DNA from: Natronoarchaeum mannanilyticum
Lineage (GTDB): Archaea; Halobacteriota; Halobacteria; Halobacteriales; Natronoarchaeaceae
NCBI RefSeq assembly: GCF_039522665.1
Contig: NZ_BAAADV010000007.1
Span: forward strand, 62,001-126,000
Direction of reading: 5' to 3'
DNA: 64,000 nt
Made by a program: the position numbers and the translations under genes. Below are positions 33,583 through 41,931 of the stretch, piece after piece. Under the pieces are notes generated by a model. It saw only the letters and a program-made list of their open reading frames with translations. It did not search any database and was not told where the DNA came from. The stretch's first letter is position 1. Every line of letters starts with the position of its first letter.

Positions 33583-36500
33583 ATGACGATGCGCATCGCG
33601 ATCAACGAGTACAAGCGGGACCGAAGCGACGACTCTCATCCGGGCGAGCGGCCGTCGACCGACGGCCTGTTCTCCGGCGACGAGGGGCGGCTGGTGTACG
33701 TCGACCGATCCGGGGCGGTTCGAGATTACTCCGGGTCGACGCTGGACATGCACGGGATCGACAGCTCCCGGTACGGGATCCGGTCGGGCGACGGCGTGAC
33801 CTGGTTCGACGAGCTGGAGACGACCCGGCAGGCCTACGAAGGCGAGACGACGATGGTCGTCACCCGCCACCAGGCGGACGGCTACTCGATCCACCAGTAC
33901 GACTACACGCTGGAGAAGGCCCACCTCACCCACCTGGAGCTGCGCGGCGACGTTCCGGAGCGACCGAGCCTCGTCGCCGCGGTGGCCTTCGCCCCCGACG
34001 GCCAGACCGACAGCGTCGGACATCTGCACCACGACGACGTGGTCGAGGTGTTCCACGACGCAGAGCACGACTATCTCACCGCCTCGACCGGCATCGCGCG
34101 CGCGGTCAGCCAGCGCCGCGACGGGTTCGACGAGCTGCTGGCCGACGACCCAGACGCGCTCCCGACCGGGCAGGGCGCCACCGACGACCTCTCGGACACC
34201 GTTGTCGCCGAAGTCCCCCTCGACGACGAGGGGAGCCTCGCCCAGACGACGCTGGTCTCGCTGGTCGCCGATCACGAGGAGACCTCGCGCTCGGACGCGC
34301 TCGCGCACGTCCACGCGTTCGCCGACCACTACCAGACGGATCGGGCGATCCGGAACCGCGCGATGTCGCGCAACCGGTTCGACGTCCCGGACGTTCCCCA
34401 CCGCCAGACCGTCGTGTCGGACCTGCGGACCCTCTCCCTGCTGACGGCGCCGACGGGCGCCCGCATCAAAGGCCCCGAGTTCGATCCCCACCACGTCTAC
34501 TCCGGCGGCTACGGCTACAGCTGGTTCCGCGACGACGCCGAGGTCGCCCGGCACCTGCTGACCGTCGACGCGAACTTCGGCATCGACCTCGAGGACCAGC
34601 ACGCCGCCAGCGCCCGGTTTTACGCCGACGCCCAGCTTTCGGACGGCACCTGGCCCCAGCGCGTCTGGGCGCACAACGGACGACTCGCGCCGGGCTGGGG
34701 CAACGCCCGCGTGGCCGGCGGCGACAGCGTGCAGTACCCCGCCGACGGCACCGCGAGCGTGCTCGCGTATCTCGCACGCTACCTGCGCCTGGGCTCGCCG
34801 GACACCGATCTGGTCGCCCGGATCACCGGCACCGTCGAGGACGGTCTCGACGCGCTCGACGGGATGATCGCCGACGACGGGTTCCCGAAGCCCTGCCAGG
34901 ACGTCTGGGAGAGCGACACGGGACGATTCACCCACACTGCGGCCTCGATACTGCTGGCGCTCTCGGCGATCGGCCGGGCGCCGGTCGACGAGACGCTGCA
35001 GTCGCGAGCGCAGGAGCTGGCGACCGAGGTGTACGGCGCGATCGGCGAGCGCTGGAGCGACCGCGGCGTCTTCGAGCGCGCGCCCGGCGACGACCGGCTC
35101 GACGTCGGGACGCTCGTCCTCGTCTGCGCGCACCGCGCGTACGCGGAGCTCACCGACTCGCTCGACGCCGAGCGCGCCGATCGACTCCGGCGGCACGTCG
35201 AGACGACCGTCGAGGGGCTCTCGCGGTACGGGGCGGACGGCGAACTGCTCGGCCTCGTCCGCTACGAGGGCGACGAGTGGCGGCGTCGCGGCCAGGACCA
35301 GCCGAAGATCTGGCCGCTCGCGGTCGGCTGGGCGGCGTCGGCCAACGCCGACCTCGCCGGGATGATCGACGAGTACGGCCTCGACGCGGTCGGCGACGGG
35401 GCGGATGCGGACGGCGACAGCGCGGCGGACTCGCCGGACGCCGAAGCGTCGCCGGTCGAGGCGGCCTTCGAGCGCGCCCGGATGCTGCTGGACCTGATCC
35501 AGCCCGACGGTCGCCTCTCCGGACCGGGCGGCTACCTCTCCGAGCAGGTGTTCGACGACGGCCGGAAGGACAGCGCGACGCCGTTCGCGTGGGCCCACGG
35601 CCTGCGCTCGGCCGTCGTCGCGCGACTCCACGAGAACGGCGCGCTGGAGTCCTCGGCCGAACTCACCCAACCCAGCGGACCGGCGGCCCACTCGACGTGG
35701 ACCACTGGCGAGACCTACGGCGTCGGCACGGCGGCCGACCACTGGGAGTCGAACTCCTCGCGCGTCTGGTTCACGCTGACCGAGGGCGCGATGACCGAGC
35801 CGCGGTTCCCGCGGGTCGACCTGATGAACTTTCGGACTGTGGACTTCCTCGTCGTCGACGCCGACGACGAGTCGACCTACACCGCCCGGACGCACAACGA
35901 GGAGCGCACCGACGACGCCATCGAGACGATCGAGCGCTCGACGCGGATGGTCGGCTCGGAGTCGCCGGTGTACCGCCAGACGATCACCGAGACCGGCGCC
36001 GACGGCCACGAGTGGGAGCTCGTCGTCGAGTACGTCACCGACCCCGACAGCGAGTCGATCGTGATGGACGTCGACTTCGCGGCCGACGACAACAACCAGT
36101 ACGACGTGTACGTCGTCGGCGACGCCGCGCTCTCGGGGTACATCGAGGACAAAAGCGCCGAGCTGGTCGACGAGGGCGACGGCTACGCGCTGGCGGCCTG
36201 GGACACCGGTGCCGCCCACGAGCCCGCGTTCGTCGACCCGAACGGCGAACCGTACCAGGTCGCCGCGGCGATCGCCTCCCAGCGGTCGTTCGACTGGGCG
36301 ACGGTCGGCGAGGCCACCGACGAACACCTCGCGGCGCTATTTAGCGAGGGCGAGGCCGTCGACGGCGAGCCGAAAGCGGGACCGGGCCACAGCGTGCTCG
36401 TCGGCCGCGTCGGCCAGCGCGCGACCTCGATCGCCGACACGATCGCGCTCGGGTTCGCCGAGGACGCCGACACCGAGATGGCGCTGACGGAGGCCCAGCG

Positions 36501-38169
36501 GGCGCTCTCGCGGGGCTACGTCGGCGTCCGCGACGCCTACGTCGACGGCTGGCGCGAGTATCTCGAGGCGGTCGAACTGCCCGAGTCGGTTCGCGACGAC
36601 CCCGACCTCGCGAACCAGTACCGCGCGGCGGTGATGGTGCTCAAGGCGGTCGAGGACAAGACGTTCCTCGGCGCCGGCATCGCCAGCCCGTGCGTGCCGT
36701 GGGGCGACAACGTCGACGCGACCGAGCCCCGCGACTTCGGCTACAACTTCACCTGGGCGCGGGACCTCTACCAGGTCTTCACCGCCCTGGAGACGATCGG
36801 CGACGTCCGCAGCGCCACCGAGGCCACGGAGTACATCTACGAGTACCAGCAGCGGCCCAACGGGTTCGTCTCGCAGAACACGTTCCTCGACGGCCGGATC
36901 CGCTGGGGCGGCGAGCAGCTCGACAACGTCGCGTTCCCGTCGGTGATGGCCTACCAGCTCTGGAACCGCCACGGCGTCGCGTTCGACGACGTCGGGTACG
37001 AGTACGAGCACGTCCGCCGGTCGGTCGAGTACCTCCTGCGCTCGGGGCCGCGGAGCGGCCAGGAGCGCTGGGAGGAGGAGGCCGGCTACTCGCCGTCGAC
37101 GATCGCCGCCGAGATCGCCGGCGCGGCCTGCGCGGCGCCGCTGGCGGCCGCCGAGGGCGAGCGGGCCGACGCGCTGGCGTACCTCGGGTTCGCGGACTAC
37201 TGGCGCACCGGCGTCGACCGCTGGTGTGCGACCCGCGAGGGGACCGAACGCCACGACCGGACGCCGTACTACATCCGGGTGTCCCGGAACGGCGACCCCG
37301 ACAGCGGCGTCAAGCGCGAACTCGCGAACAACGGGCCGACGCTCGACGAGCGCGACATCATCGACGGCGGGTTCCTCGAGCTCGTCCGGCTCGGGATCCG
37401 CGACCCCGACTACGACCTGATCCGCAACTCGCTGGCGGTCGCCGACGACACGATCGAGGTCGACACGCCGAACGGACCGGGCTGGTACCGCTACAACGGC
37501 GACGGCTACGGCGAGATGGGCGAGATCGAGCCCGACGAGGGCGGCCCGTGGTCGATCGACCGCAACGGTTCGGGGCGACTCTGGCCGATCTTTACCGGCG
37601 AGCGCGGCGAGTACGAGCTCACCGCGGCCGCCGCCGACGCCGAAACCGACGACCACGACGAGATCGGCGACTACGAGCCCGCGGAGCTGCTCAAGACGAT
37701 GCAGCGGTTCGCCAACAGCGGCCGGATGATCCCCGAGCAGGTCTGGGACCGCGAGTACCCGACCGACTTCGGCTGGGAGATCGGCGAGGGGACCGGCGCT
37801 GCGACGCCGCTGGCCTGGAGCATGGCGCAGTTCGTGCGCCTGGCCGACGCGCTGGACGCGGGAAGCCCCGTCGAGACGCCGACGTTCCTCGAGCGTCGCT
37901 ACCGCGAGATCGACCCCGACGGGCCGCCGCTGTCGGTCGACGACGTGGAGCTCTCCGAGGGCGAGGCGACCGTCGCCGGGACGACGCGCGGCGACGAGGT
38001 CGTACTGTGGACGGCCGACGACACCGCGCTCGCGACCGTCGAGGACGACGAGTTCGAGGCGACCGTCGAGGTCCGGCCCGGCACGGAGACGGTCTCCGTG
38101 ATCGCGGCGTCCGACTCGGAGGATCTCGCCGGCGTGGGCACGACGCTCACGAGCGTCCGGTTCGACTGA
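33583..38169 (+). CDS. Double-module GH15 glucoamylase
   Basis: This 1528-aa protein has two GH15-related modules. The first (about 1-720) has an N-terminal beta part and an (alpha/alpha)6-type region with HHVYSGGYGYSWFRDDAE near 300 and DQPKIWPLAVGWA near 570. The second (about 735-1445) starts with a glucodextranase-like N domain and continues into GH15 with FTWARDLYQVF, the catalytic-Glu segment WPIFTGERGEYEL (about 1333) and MIPEQVWD (about 1382). A short Ig-like domain follows to the end. No signal peptide is present, so it should act in the cytoplasm, releasing glucose from alpha-glucan ends. ATG 33589 is an equally good start. Confidence 0.9.
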   Translation: MTMRIAINEYKRDRSDDSHPGERPSTDGLFSGDEGRLVYVDRSGAVRDYSGSTLDMHGIDSSRYGIRSGDGVTWFDELETTRQAYEGETTMVVTRHQADGYSIHQYDYTLEKAHLTHLELRGDVPERPSLVAAVAFAPDGQTDSVGHLHHDDVVEVFHDAEHDYLTASTGIARAVSQRRDGFDELLADDPDALPTGQGATDDLSDTVVAEVPLDDEGSLAQTTLVSLVADHEETSRSDALAHVHAFADHYQTDRAIRNRAMSRNRFDVPDVPHRQTVVSDLRTLSLLTAPTGARIKGPEFDPHHVYSGGYGYSWFRDDAEVARHLLTVDANFGIDLEDQHAASARFYADAQLSDGTWPQRVWAHNGRLAPGWGNARVAGGDSVQYPADGTASVLAYLARYLRLGSPDTDLVARITGTVEDGLDALDGMIADDGFPKPCQDVWESDTGRFTHTAASILLALSAIGRAPVDETLQSRAQELATEVYGAIGERWSDRGVFERAPGDDRLDVGTLVLVCAHRAYAELTDSLDAERADRLRRHVETTVEGLSRYGADGELLGLVRYEGDEWRRRGQDQPKIWPLAVGWAASANADLAGMIDEYGLDAVGDGADADGDSAADSPDAEASPVEAAFERARMLLDLIQPDGRLSGPGGYLSEQVFDDGRKDSATPFAWAHGLRSAVVARLHENGALESSAELTQPSGPAAHSTWTTGETYGVGTAADHWESNSSRVWFTLTEGAMTEPRFPRVDLMNFRTVDFLVVDADDESTYTARTHNEERTDDAIETIERSTRMVGSESPVYRQTITETGADGHEWELVVEYVTDPDSESIVMDVDFAADDNNQYDVYVVGDAALSGYIEDKSAELVDEGDGYALAAWDTGAAHEPAFVDPNGEPYQVAAAIASQRSFDWATVGEATDEHLAALFSEGEAVDGEPKAGPGHSVLVGRVGQRATSIADTIALGFAEDADTEMALTEAQRALSRGYVGVRDAYVDGWREYLEAVELPESVRDDPDLANQYRAAVMVLKAVEDKTFLGAGIASPCVPWGDNVDATEPRDFGYNFTWARDLYQVFTALETIGDVRSATEATEYIYEYQQRPNGFVSQNTFLDGRIRWGGEQLDNVAFPSVMAYQLWNRHGVAFDDVGYEYEHVRRSVEYLLRSGPRSGQERWEEEAGYSPSTIAAEIAGAACAAPLAAAEGERADALAYLGFADYWRTGVDRWCATREGTERHDRTPYYIRVSRNGDPDSGVKRELANNGPTLDERDIIDGGFLELVRLGIRDPDYDLIRNSLAVADDTIEVDTPNGPGWYRYNGDGYGEMGEIEPDEGGPWSIDRNGSGRLWPIFTGERGEYELTAAAADAETDDHDEIGDYEPAELLKTMQRFANSGRMIPEQVWDREYPTDFGWEIGEGTGAATPLAWSMAQFVRLADALDAGSPVETPTFLERRYREIDPDGPPLSVDDVELSEGEATVAGTTRGDEVVLWTADDTALATVEDDEFEATVEVRPGTETVSVIAASDSEDLAGVGTTLTSVRFD

Positions 38170-38239
38170 GGCGTCGCGCTCGACCGCGACGGGTCGGCCG
38201 AAGCGTCTTTTCGAGCCAGTTAGTCACACGCGGGCTGAC

Positions 38240-38256
38240 AGTATAATTTATCTGCC
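38240..38256 (+). promoter_or_regulatory. AT-rich promoter element before malQ
   Basis: AGTATAATTTATCTG sits about 48-62 nt before the malQ ATG. It can serve as a TATA box and shares AGTATNAT with sites near both padR genes. Confidence 0.4.
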
Positions 38257-38301
38257 GAATTATTGCAGCATCCTTACAATGGGGGACGACGTACACCCTC
38301 T

Positions 38302-39795
38302 ATGAGCAGCTTTTCGCGACAGAGCGGAGTGTACCTGCACCCGACGGCGTTGCCGGGGCGGCACGGCGTCGGATCGTTCGGCGAGCCGGCGAAGCGATTC
38401 GTCGACGCGGCGGCCGACGCCGGCCAGTCGCTGTGGCAACTGTGTCCCCTGAGCCCCGTCGCGGAGGTCCACGGCTTCTCGCCGTACCAGGCCTACTCCG
38501 CGTTCGCGCTGGAACCGCTCCTGATCGACCTCGACGACCTCGTCGAGCGGGGTCTACTCGACGAGGCCGACATCGCGACCGACCAAACGTTCCCCGACGA
38601 GCGCGTGGACTACGAGGCGGTCCGCGAGTTCAAGTACCCGCTACTCCGCGAGGCCTACGAGCGGTTCGACGCCGAGGAGCCCGAGGACGTGGCGTCGGAG
38701 TTCGCCGCGTTCGAAGAGCGGGTCGACTGGCTCGACAACTACGCGCTGTTCCGCTCGCTCAAGGACCACTTCGGCGACGTCGCCTGGACCGACTGGCCCG
38801 ACCCGATCCGCTCGCGCGAGCCCGAGGCCATGGCGGAGTACCGCGAGGAGTTGGCCGACGAGATCCGCTACCGGAAGTTCCGCCAGTTCCTCGCCGTCGA
38901 CCAGTGGGACGAGCTCCACGAGTACGCCGCCGAACGGGGGATCGATATCGTCGGCGACCTGCCGATCTACGTCGCCCAGGACAGCGCCGACGTCTGGGCG
39001 AACCCCGAGCTGTTCGAGCTCGACGAGGCGGGCGAGCCGGCGCTGATCTCGGGCGTCCCCGCCGACGCGAACAACCCCGCCCAGGAGTGGGGGATGCCGG
39101 TGTACGACTGGGACGCCGTCGTCGCCGAGGACTACGAGTGGTGGATCGACCGGGTCGCCTGGCAGCTGGAGCTGTCGGATCTGATCCGGATCGACCACTT
39201 CCGCGGGTTCGACGAGTACTACGCGATCGGCGCCGACGAGGACCCCTCGCAGGGCCGGTGGTACGAGGGGCCGGGACTGGACTTTTTCCGGCGGCTCGAG
39301 GACGAACTCGGCGAGCTGCCCGTGATCGCCGAAGACATCGGGTTCATCAACGAGTCGGTCGAGCAGCTTCGCCGGGACGTCGACGCGCCCGGCATGAAGG
39401 TGCTCCAGTACGCCGACTGGTGTTCCGAGGACCACATCTACCTGCCCCACACGTTCGACGAGGCCACCGTCGCGTACCCCGGCACCCACGACACCAACAC
39501 CGTCCGGGGCTGGTACGAGAACCTCTCGGAGGAGCACCGGGACTGCCTGCACTACTATCTCGGCGCCGACGGCGAGGAGATCAACTGGAAGCTGATCGAC
39601 GCGGCCTGGCACTCTGATTCGGTGCTCGCGGTCGTTCCGGTCCAGGACCTGTTCGACCTGGGCGAGTGGGCCAGGTTCAATTCGCCGGGGACGGACACGG
39701 GCAACTGGGAGTGGCGCTGTACGACCGACCAGCTCGAATCGTTCCCGACCGAGCGACTGCGCGAGCTGACGGCCGACGCCGACCGGCTGGAGTAA
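38302..39795 (+). CDS. malQ: 4-alpha-glucanotransferase, GH77
   Basis: The 497-aa enzyme (amylomaltase/D-enzyme) disproportionates maltodextrins. SGVYLHPTALPGRHGVGSFG at the start and QLCPLSPVAEVHGFSPYQAYSAFA are family hallmarks. The nucleophile Asp lies in LIRIDHFRGF, the acid Glu in VIAEDIGFI, and TMPGTHDTN-like YPGTHDTNTVRGWY carries the third Asp. It would feed glucoamylase and alpha-glucosidase with longer or shorter chains. It is 132 nt after the GH15 gene, with its own AT-rich promoter region (38240-38256). Confidence 0.95.
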   Translation: MSSFSRQSGVYLHPTALPGRHGVGSFGEPAKRFVDAAADAGQSLWQLCPLSPVAEVHGFSPYQAYSAFALEPLLIDLDDLVERGLLDEADIATDQTFPDERVDYEAVREFKYPLLREAYERFDAEEPEDVASEFAAFEERVDWLDNYALFRSLKDHFGDVAWTDWPDPIRSREPEAMAEYREELADEIRYRKFRQFLAVDQWDELHEYAAERGIDIVGDLPIYVAQDSADVWANPELFELDEAGEPALISGVPADANNPAQEWGMPVYDWDAVVAEDYEWWIDRVAWQLELSDLIRIDHFRGFDEYYAIGADEDPSQGRWYEGPGLDFFRRLEDELGELPVIAEDIGFINESVEQLRRDVDAPGMKVLQYADWCSEDHIYLPHTFDEATVAYPGTHDTNTVRGWYENLSEEHRDCLHYYLGADGEEINWKLIDAAWHSDSVLAVVPVQDLFDLGEWARFNSPGTDTGNWEWRCTTDQLESFPTERLRELTADADRLE

Positions 39796-39994
39796 CCTTC
39801 ACTCGATCGGGGGATTCGAAGGACGTAACGAAGGGCTGTCACGATATCGACAGTCATCTCGCGGATTCGTATTGGTGCCCCGTGCACCGCCCGATCCGGA
39901 TCCCAGCGCCGGCCGATCCATTTTGAAACGCGATCCGGTCCGAAACCTTCGACGGGAAGAACCGGTGCTCGCTCGTCGGAGCGACAGACTTAAC

Positions 39995-40014
39995 ATATAA
40001 CAGATAGTATAATG
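39995..40014 (+). promoter_or_regulatory. padR2 promoter with possible operator
   Basis: ATATAA at 39995-40000 is 25 nt before the ATG at 40026, a leaderless spacing. AGTATAATG at 40006-40014 lies between the TATA box and the start, where a bound repressor would block transcription. Confidence 0.45.
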
Positions 40015-40025
40015 AAGACAGAGCA

Positions 40026-40325
40026 ATGTACGACCTGACCGGATTTCAGCGCGACCTTCTGTACGTGATCGCCGGACTGGACGATCCTCACGGCCTCGCG
40101 ATCAAGGAGGAACTCGAGGAGTACTACGAGAAGGAGATCCACCACGGGCGGCTGTACCCGAACCTCGACACGCTCGTCGAAAAAGGGCTCGCCGAGAAGG
40201 GCCAGCTCGACCGGCGAACCAACTACTACTCGCTGACGGCCCGAGGCCGCCGGGAGATCGAAGCCCGGCGCGACTGGGAAGCCCAGTACGTCGACGAGGC
40301 GCTGGAAGCCGCCGAAGCCAACTGA
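40026..40325 (+). CDS. PadR-family winged-helix regulator (paralogue 2)
   Basis: The 99-aa protein closely resembles the PadR gene at 22568 (for example LTGFQRDLLYVIAG, DDPHGLAIKEELE, IHHGRLYPNL and LDRRTNYY are shared exactly). Its place at the end of the glucan block suggests it controls these enzymes, but the almost identical DNA-reading helix implies both PadRs share targets. Effector unknown; PadR proteins often bind phenolics or other small molecules. Confidence 0.9.
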   Translation: MYDLTGFQRDLLYVIAGLDDPHGLAIKEELEEYYEKEIHHGRLYPNLDTLVEKGLAEKGQLDRRTNYYSLTARGRREIEARRDWEAQYVDEALEAAEAN

Positions 40326-40329
40326 CGAC

Positions 40330-40467
40330 TTACTGTTTCGCCGCGCCCGACTTGAGATCGCGCCCAGTCGTGCACTCGACGCAGGCGCTGACGTTCTCTT
40401 TGTTGTCGCCGAACACGCGCGCGAAGTCGCGGGTCACGAACGAACCGCAGTTGTTGCAGGTGGGCAT
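40330..40467 (-). CDS. Zinc-ribbon microprotein (DUF7563-type)
   Basis: The 45-aa protein has two CxxC pairs: CNNC at residues 4-7 and CVEC near 31-34, enough for one zinc. The FVTRDFARVFGDNKENVSAC segment is typical of the small zinc-finger proteins that are abundant in haloarchaea. Function unknown; nucleic-acid binding or protein contact is likely. It is convergent with padR2, with only 4 nt between stops. Confidence 0.75.
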   Translation of the reverse strand: MPTCNNCGSFVTRDFARVFGDNKENVSACVECTTGRDLKSGAAKQ

Positions 40468-40701
40468 ACGGGAGTACACAGGGGGTGGGATCCGCTTAGT
40501 TACTGACCGGGTACGAACAAACGGTGCTGAACGATCGTCGTACAGCTGTGGTTGTCCAAGCCTATCCCGACCTTTCCGGCGGTAACGCAGGCTTACGGTC
40601 AGCATTTCGTGCCCGTTACGGGGACGCCCGGCAACGTTCGCTGCCCCGGCGAACACGTTCGGGCCGAACTGCAAAGGGCGCGCAGGCCAACTGTCGACCG
40701 G

Positions 40702-41901
40702 ATGGCGGGAACGCAGGCGATCTCTCGGCGCGTCCGCTGGTTCGTCGCCGCGAGCGTCTGCTTTCTCGTGTCGTGGCAGGTCGCCGCGGTCGCCGGGCTT
40801 CCGGCGGGCGTCGGCGTTCGCCTCGGCGTCTACGGCTTCGTCCTCCACGCAGTGTTCGGGCAGGCGTACTCGCTCGTCCCGGCGTACTTCGAGGCTGAAC
40901 TGGACGGCGCCGCGCCGCTCGCGGCGCAGTTTCCAGCGACCGCGCTCGGTACGCTGTTGCTGGCGGCGGACGCCGTACGACCCGCGGCTGAACTTGCCGG
41001 GGTCGGGCTCGCCGCCATCGGAAGCGCGCTGTGGCTCGCCGGCGTCGTCGTCTTCGTCGCGACGCTGCTATGGACGCTCCGCGGAAATCTCTCGGGGCGG
41101 CGGACGGGAACAGGTGATCACAATGCCCACCGTCGGGAGCTCGATCGCCTCGCCAACGCGTTCGTCCCGATCGCGCTGGCGTACCTGCTCGTCGGCTCGT
41201 ACGCGACGGCCGCCGGCGCGACGCCGCTCCCGCCGCTGCTCGACGGCTACCCGCCGCGCGCCGTTCACCTGCTCGCCGCGGGCGCCGGCGCGCTGCTCGT
41301 GTTCGCGATCGGCTTCCGGCTGCTCCCGCGCCTGCTCGTCGCGACGCCGCCGCGAGCGCTCGCGTGGCTCGTGCTGCCGACCGGCGCCGCCGGGCCCGCG
41401 CTGCTGGCGACCGGCATCGGAACGTCCCGGCTGCTCGTCGGCGCCGCGATCGAGGCGGTCGCGGTCGTCGGCTTCGCGCTGGCCGTCGCCGCGCTGCTCC
41501 GCCGGTCCGACCGCGAGCGCGTCGGCCGCTACGGCGTCGGGATCGGCGCCCTGGCGGGGTTTCTCGGCGTCTTGCTGGGGCTTCACTTCGCGACCGCGGG
41601 GCCGACCGCGGCGCTGGCGGCGGTCCACGCCCGGCTGAACGTGCTGGGCTTTCTCGGCCTGACGATCGTCGGCGTCTCCTATCACTTCTACCCGCCCGCG
41701 GTCGGACGGCTCCCGGGCGTCGGCGACCGGCTCGCAGCGGCGTCGATCGCTGCGATCGCGGTCGGGCTAGCGCTGGAAGTCGCGGGCGCAGTCGCCGCGG
41801 TCGAGCTGGCGGTGACGGTCGGCCGGTTCGGAGCGCTCGTCGGAAGCCTGCTCGTGGCCTACGTCCTCGCCGCGGCGTTCAGGGCGAGCGCGAACCGGTG
41901 A
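40702..41901 (+). CDS. Polytopic membrane protein, heme-copper oxidase/NnrS-like
   Basis: The 399-aa protein has about 11-12 membrane spans. Histidines lie at span starts in three similar units: LHAVFGQAYSLVPAYF, AVHLLAAGAGALLVF followed by LLPRLL, and AVHARLNVLGFLGL followed by YHFYPPAVGRLPG. This pattern recalls cytochrome oxidase subunit I or NnrS-type heme proteins, but the catalytic copper and tyrosine residues are not seen. A heme-binding or NO-response role is therefore inference. ATG 40702 is chosen; the frame extends upstream without membrane character. Confidence 0.55.
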   Translation: MAGTQAISRRVRWFVAASVCFLVSWQVAAVAGLPAGVGVRLGVYGFVLHAVFGQAYSLVPAYFEAELDGAAPLAAQFPATALGTLLLAADAVRPAAELAGVGLAAIGSALWLAGVVVFVATLLWTLRGNLSGRRTGTGDHNAHRRELDRLANAFVPIALAYLLVGSYATAAGATPLPPLLDGYPPRAVHLLAAGAGALLVFAIGFRLLPRLLVATPPRALAWLVLPTGAAGPALLATGIGTSRLLVGAAIEAVAVVGFALAVAALLRRSDRERVGRYGVGIGALAGFLGVLLGLHFATAGPTAALAAVHARLNVLGFLGLTIVGVSYHFYPPAVGRLPGVGDRLAAASIAAIAVGLALEVAGAVAAVELAVTVGRFGALVGSLLVAYVLAAAFRASANR

Positions 41902-41931
41902 CCGCAGCGTGGCGACCGGGTCGGACGGCGG

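Noticed and set aside
33508-36327. Very long open frame antisense to the GH15 gene (over 900 codons)
   Set aside because: It mirrors the GC-rich codon pattern of the GH15 gene, is Arg/Val/Asp-rich with no recognisable motif, and the plus strand has clear family motifs.
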